64,000 nt of DNA, taken from the NCBI GenBank assembly GCA_012103325.1, contig WLWY01000005.1:124001-188000 (forward strand), in the 5' to 3' direction. The translations under genes and the position numbers were made by a program. The notes under the pieces are model-generated. The model did not search any database, was not told the origin of the DNA, and was given only the letters and a program-made list of their open reading frames with translations. Of this stretch, positions 60,623 through 64,000 are shown piece after piece (the stretch's first letter is position 1; the number at the start of each line of letters is the position of its first letter). Origin of the DNA: Alphaproteobacteria bacterium. GTDB taxonomy: Bacteria; Pseudomonadota; Alphaproteobacteria; UBA8366; GCA-2717185.

Positions 60623-61069
60623 TCAGCTGGCCGGCGGGCCGGAACGGCCGCGGCCAAGTCCGATGCGCTTGGCGAAACTGGACCGTTGCGCGGAATAGTT
60701 CGGCGCGACCATCGGATAATCCGAGTTGAGGCCCCATTTCGCGCGGTATTCCTCCGGCGTCATGCTGTAGTTGGTCCGGAGATGGCGCTTCAGCATTTTC
60801 AGCTTCTTGCCATCTTCGAGGCAGACGATGAAATCCGGCGTGATCGACTTGCGGATGGGAACCGCAGGCTTTGGCCGTTCGCCGCCGTTGGGATAGCTGG
60901 TATCCAGAGTCCGCAGTGTTCCGAAAACGGAACTGATGACATCCGGAATCTTCGCCAGCGGCAAAGAATTGTTGCCAACATATGCCGAAACGACTTCTGT
61001 CGTCATGCGGAGCATGTCGCCCTGCGAGATATTATTGTTGGACTTTTCAAGTCCTGACTTGTCGGTCAT
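60623..61069 (-). CDS. mucR: MucR/Ros family transcriptional regulator
   Basis: SAYVGNNSLPLAKIPDVISSVFGTL...SITPDFIVCLEDGKKLKMLKRHLRTNYSMTPEEYRAKWGL. Confidence 0.93.
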   Translation of the reverse strand: MTDKSGLEKSNNNISQGDMLRMTTEVVSAYVGNNSLPLAKIPDVISSVFGTLRTLDTSYPNGGERPKPAVPIRKSITPDFIVCLEDGKKLKMLKRHLRTNYSMTPEEYRAKWGLNSDYPMVAPNYSAQRSSFAKRIGLGRGRSGPPAS

Positions 61070-61478
61070 AGAGTCCACCCGTTAATCAAACTCTGTTCAC
61101 TCTTTTGAATATGCACACTGTACAGTCAATGTCAATTAAAGCCGAATATAGCGTTAATATTCATTTCATTTGAAAACATTTAAGTAGTTAATAGATTTGT
61201 ACTTTAAATCTATTTTATACTATATATGGTAAAATTAACTTATTTATTATCAATATAGTGTGGTGTGTGCGGCCGGGGCGTGATTGTTGATTCAATGACG
61301 GGACGAGAACATCAACTCTTCCTGTGAATACTGTTGTCTGTCCGACTTTTTGCCGGTTTCCGGCTAAAGATAGAGCACAGCTTGTGGGAACGCTGGCGCC
61401 CACATGCGACATATGGTAACTCATGACATTGAGGAAGCGGGTGGAGTGCGCCGTCAGGACGGCGCGGGAATTTGCGAC

Positions 61479-61937
61479 ATGACAGCCATTCAAAGCGCAG
61501 CAGGGGCCGTCGGTATCGCCTCGGATCATGCGGGCTATGACTTGAAGTCGACGCTCAAAGTCTTGCTGTCCGAGATGGGATTCGAAGCGGTCGATCTAGG
61601 CACCGATGGTCTGGACTCTGTCGACTATCCGGACTTCGCCGACGCGCTGGCCGGGGCGATGGCCGAAGGGCGCGTCGCGCGCGGTATTCTCGTCTGCGGC
61701 ACCGGGATCGGTATCGCGATGGCGGCGAACCGGCACCGCAACGTTCGCGCCGCGACCTGCCATGATACGACCGATGCGCGATTGGCGCGGCAGCACAACG
61801 ACGCGAACGTGCTGGCGCTCGGCGCGCGGACGATGGGCCCGGAAGTTGCGCAGGACTGTGTGCGGGTTTTCCTACAAACCGAATTCGAAGGGGATACGAA
61901 CCCGCGCCATGCAAGGCGGGTTGCGAAAATGTCCTGA
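61479..61937 (+). CDS. rpiB: Ribose 5-phosphate isomerase B
   Basis: VGIASDHAGYDLKSTLKVLLSEMGFEAVDLGTDGLDSVDYPDFADALA...GILVCGTGIGIAMAANR. Confidence 0.95.
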   Translation: MTAIQSAAGAVGIASDHAGYDLKSTLKVLLSEMGFEAVDLGTDGLDSVDYPDFADALAGAMAEGRVARGILVCGTGIGIAMAANRHRNVRAATCHDTTDARLARQHNDANVLALGARTMGPEVAQDCVRVFLQTEFEGDTNPRHARRVAKMS

Positions 61938-61981
61938 GGGGCGGCACGTCCGTCCCCGATGAAAAGGAATATTGGTAGACC

Positions 61982-63298
61982 GTGCTGCATAACGCTTCCG
62001 AAAAGCCGGGATCCGCACCGGACAAGTTTTTCGACGAGGACCTCACTCAGGCTGACCCGGAACTGCAGGCGACGCTCGTGGCGGAATGCCGGCGGCAACA
62101 GGATCAGATAGAGCTCATCGCATCGGAGAATATCGTCAGCAAGGCGGTGCTTCAGGCCGCTGGCTCGGTGCTCACCAATAAATACGCCGAGGGATATCCC
62201 GGCCGCCGCTACTATGGCGGTTGCGAGCATGTCGACGATACCGAGCGGTTAGCGATCGAGCGGGCGAAGGCCTTGTTCGGCTGCAGTTTTGTTAACGTGC
62301 AACCCCATGCCGGCGCGCAGGCGAACGAGGCTGTTTTCCTCGCCTTGGTCAAGCCGGGCGAGACGATCATGGGGATGTCCCTTGCCGCCGGTGGCCACCT
62401 CACGCACGGCGCGCGGCCGAATATTTCCGGGAAATGGTTCGATGCGGTGCAGTACGGCGTCCGTCCGGACGATGCACTGGTCGATTTCGACGAGGTTGCT
62501 TCCTTGGCCAAGGAACATCGTCCCAAGCTCATCATCGCCGGCGGGTCCGCTTATCCACGCGAGATAGATTTTACCCGGTTCCGCGAGATTGCGGATTCGG
62601 TCGACGCGTATTTCATGGTCGACATGGCGCATTTCGCCGGGCTTGTCGCCGGCGGTGCGCATCCGACCCCCTTCGGCCACGCTCATGTCGTGACCACGAC
62701 GACCCACAAGACGTTGCGCGGGCCGCGCGGCGGCATGATCATGACGGACGACGAGGCGATCGCGAAGAAGATCGACAGCGCGGTCTTTCCCGGTCTGCAG
62801 GGTGGGCCGCTGATGCATATAATCGCCGCGAAGGCGGTCGCTTTCAGAGAAGCGTTGGATCCGTCGTTTAAGGATTATGCGAAAGCCGTGGCGGAAAATG
62901 CGCGCGTTCTCGCGGACACATTGATCGAAGGGGGGCTGGATATCGTGTCCGGCGGTACGGATACACATGTGGTCCTCGTCGATTTGCGGCCGCTGGGATT
63001 GACCGGCGACATTTCGGAATCGAGTCTCGAGCGGGCCGGCATGACCTGCAACAAGAACGGTGTGCCGTTCGATCCCGAAAAGCCGACGGTGACGTCCGGC
63101 ATACGGCTTGGCAGCCCGGCGGCGACGACACGCGGTTTCGGCGTTGCCGAGTTTCGCAAGGTTGGCGAAATGATTGTCGAAGTCCTTCAAGGGCTGGCGG
63201 CAAACCGCGATAATAATGCTGCGGTCGAAACCGCAGTGCATTCGCGCGTCGGTGCGCTGTGCCGGCGTTTTCCTATCTATTCGGATTTATACGAGTGA
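61982..63298 (+). CDS. glyA: Serine hydroxymethyltransferase
   Basis: GTG start; [66 protein letters not shown]. Confidence 0.97.
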   Translation: MLHNASEKPGSAPDKFFDEDLTQADPELQATLVAECRRQQDQIELIASENIVSKAVLQAAGSVLTNKYAEGYPGRRYYGGCEHVDDTERLAIERAKALFGCSFVNVQPHAGAQANEAVFLALVKPGETIMGMSLAAGGHLTHGARPNISGKWFDAVQYGVRPDDALVDFDEVASLAKEHRPKLIIAGGSAYPREIDFTRFREIADSVDAYFMVDMAHFAGLVAGGAHPTPFGHAHVVTTTTHKTLRGPRGGMIMTDDEAIAKKIDSAVFPGLQGGPLMHIIAAKAVAFREALDPSFKDYAKAVAENARVLADTLIEGGLDIVSGGTDTHVVLVDLRPLGLTGDISESSLERAGMTCNKNGVPFDPEKPTVTSGIRLGSPAATTRGFGVAEFRKVGEMIVEVLQGLAANRDNNAAVETAVHSRVGALCRRFPIYSDLYE

Positions 63299-63316
63299 CC
63301 GGGGAGGTCTGAAGTC

Positions 63317-63778
63317 ATGCGTTGTCCCTTCTGTGCTCACAACGATACGCAAGTTAAGGATTCGCGGCCGACGGAGGACAACTCCGCGATACGGCGGCGG
63401 CGGTATTGTCCGAATTGCGGCGCCCGCTTCACGACGTTCGAGCGGGTTCAGCTGCGCGAACTTACCGTCCTGAAGAAAGGCGGTCAGCGAGAACCCTTCG
63501 ACCGGGAGAAGCTCCTGCGCTCGATGCGGATTGCATTGCGCAAGCGGCCCGTCGAGGAAGACCGGGTGGACCGCGTCGTCAACGGCATTGTGCGCCGCCT
63601 GGAAAGCTCCGGCGAGATCGAGATCACCGTCGACAATATCGGCGAACTCGTGATGGAAGCACTGCTGACCTTGGATAAGGTCGCCTATATCCGCTTCGCC
63701 TCCGTCTACCGGAATTTCCGGGAGACGAAGGATTTCGAAGACTTTATCACCGGCGAACTCGGTGCCGAGGACGACTAA
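63317..63778 (+). CDS. nrdR: Transcriptional repressor NrdR
   Basis: [49 protein letters not shown]. Confidence 0.97.
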   Translation: MRCPFCAHNDTQVKDSRPTEDNSAIRRRRYCPNCGARFTTFERVQLRELTVLKKGGQREPFDREKLLRSMRIALRKRPVEEDRVDRVVNGIVRRLESSGEIEITVDNIGELVMEALLTLDKVAYIRFASVYRNFRETKDFEDFITGELGAEDD

Positions 63779-64000
63779 ACAGACGGATGAAATCCACATG
63801 CGCGCGGCGCTGGCATTGGCGCGGCGCGGTCTCGGCGTTGTCTGGCCGAATCCGTCGGTTGGCTGTGTCATCGTAAAAGACGATCGGGTTGTCGGCCGCG
63901 GCTGGACTCAGCCGGGGGGCCGTCCCCATGCCGAAACCGAAGCGTTGCGCAGAGCCGGCGCTGCCGCCAAGGGCGCTTGCGCTTACGTTACTCTCGAACC
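63762..64000 (+). CDS. ribD: Riboflavin biosynthesis protein RibD (5' part, truncated by window end)
   Basis: Possible GTG start at 63762 (or ATG at 63798); [50 protein letters not shown] deaminase motif. Confidence 0.88.
   Translation, partial: MPRTTKQTDEIHMRAALALARRGLGVVWPNPSVGCVIVKDDRVVGRGWTQPGGRPHAETEALRRAGAAAKGACAYVTLE

Noticed and set aside
1-64000. CRISPR array, prophage, rRNA or tRNA genes
   Set aside because: No regularly spaced short repeats, phage structural genes or recognisable rRNA/tRNA sequence noticed by eye; a tRNAscan/Infernal run would be needed to exclude small RNAs

Overview
GC-rich alphaproteobacterial (Rhodospirillales-like) chromosomal window, read from the sequence and the supplied ORF track only; no database search was run. 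Most of it is core gene content: glpD, dapA, smpB, rpoZ, spoT, pdxJ-acpS-lepB-rnc-era, recO, parC, motA with two motB genes, hemB, a partial valine-degradation operon, mucR, rpiB-glyA-nrdR-ribD. Accessory material includes a segment between era and recO carrying an IS5-like element and a Co-type nitrile hydratase operon, an IS66-like element beside a truncated ABC-ATPase/GST junction, and a deacetylase/carbamoyltransferase/methyltransferase/LuxR cassette. The most interesting signal is a family of long palindromic intergenic elements at 22155-22417 and 25061-25220. They share conserved outer ends and a conserved apical motif (GCGATGCGGGGCATCG), while the stem sequences differ between copies but stay self-complementary. 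One copy forms a perfect 53-bp hairpin directly upstream of rnc (RNase III). The other ends one base before the start codon of a DUF2062 gene. A second, unrelated two-hairpin element fills the gap between the stop codons of parC and the convergent bpt. Two adjacent alpha/beta-hydrolase genes at 41986-43856 both carry disabling lesions.
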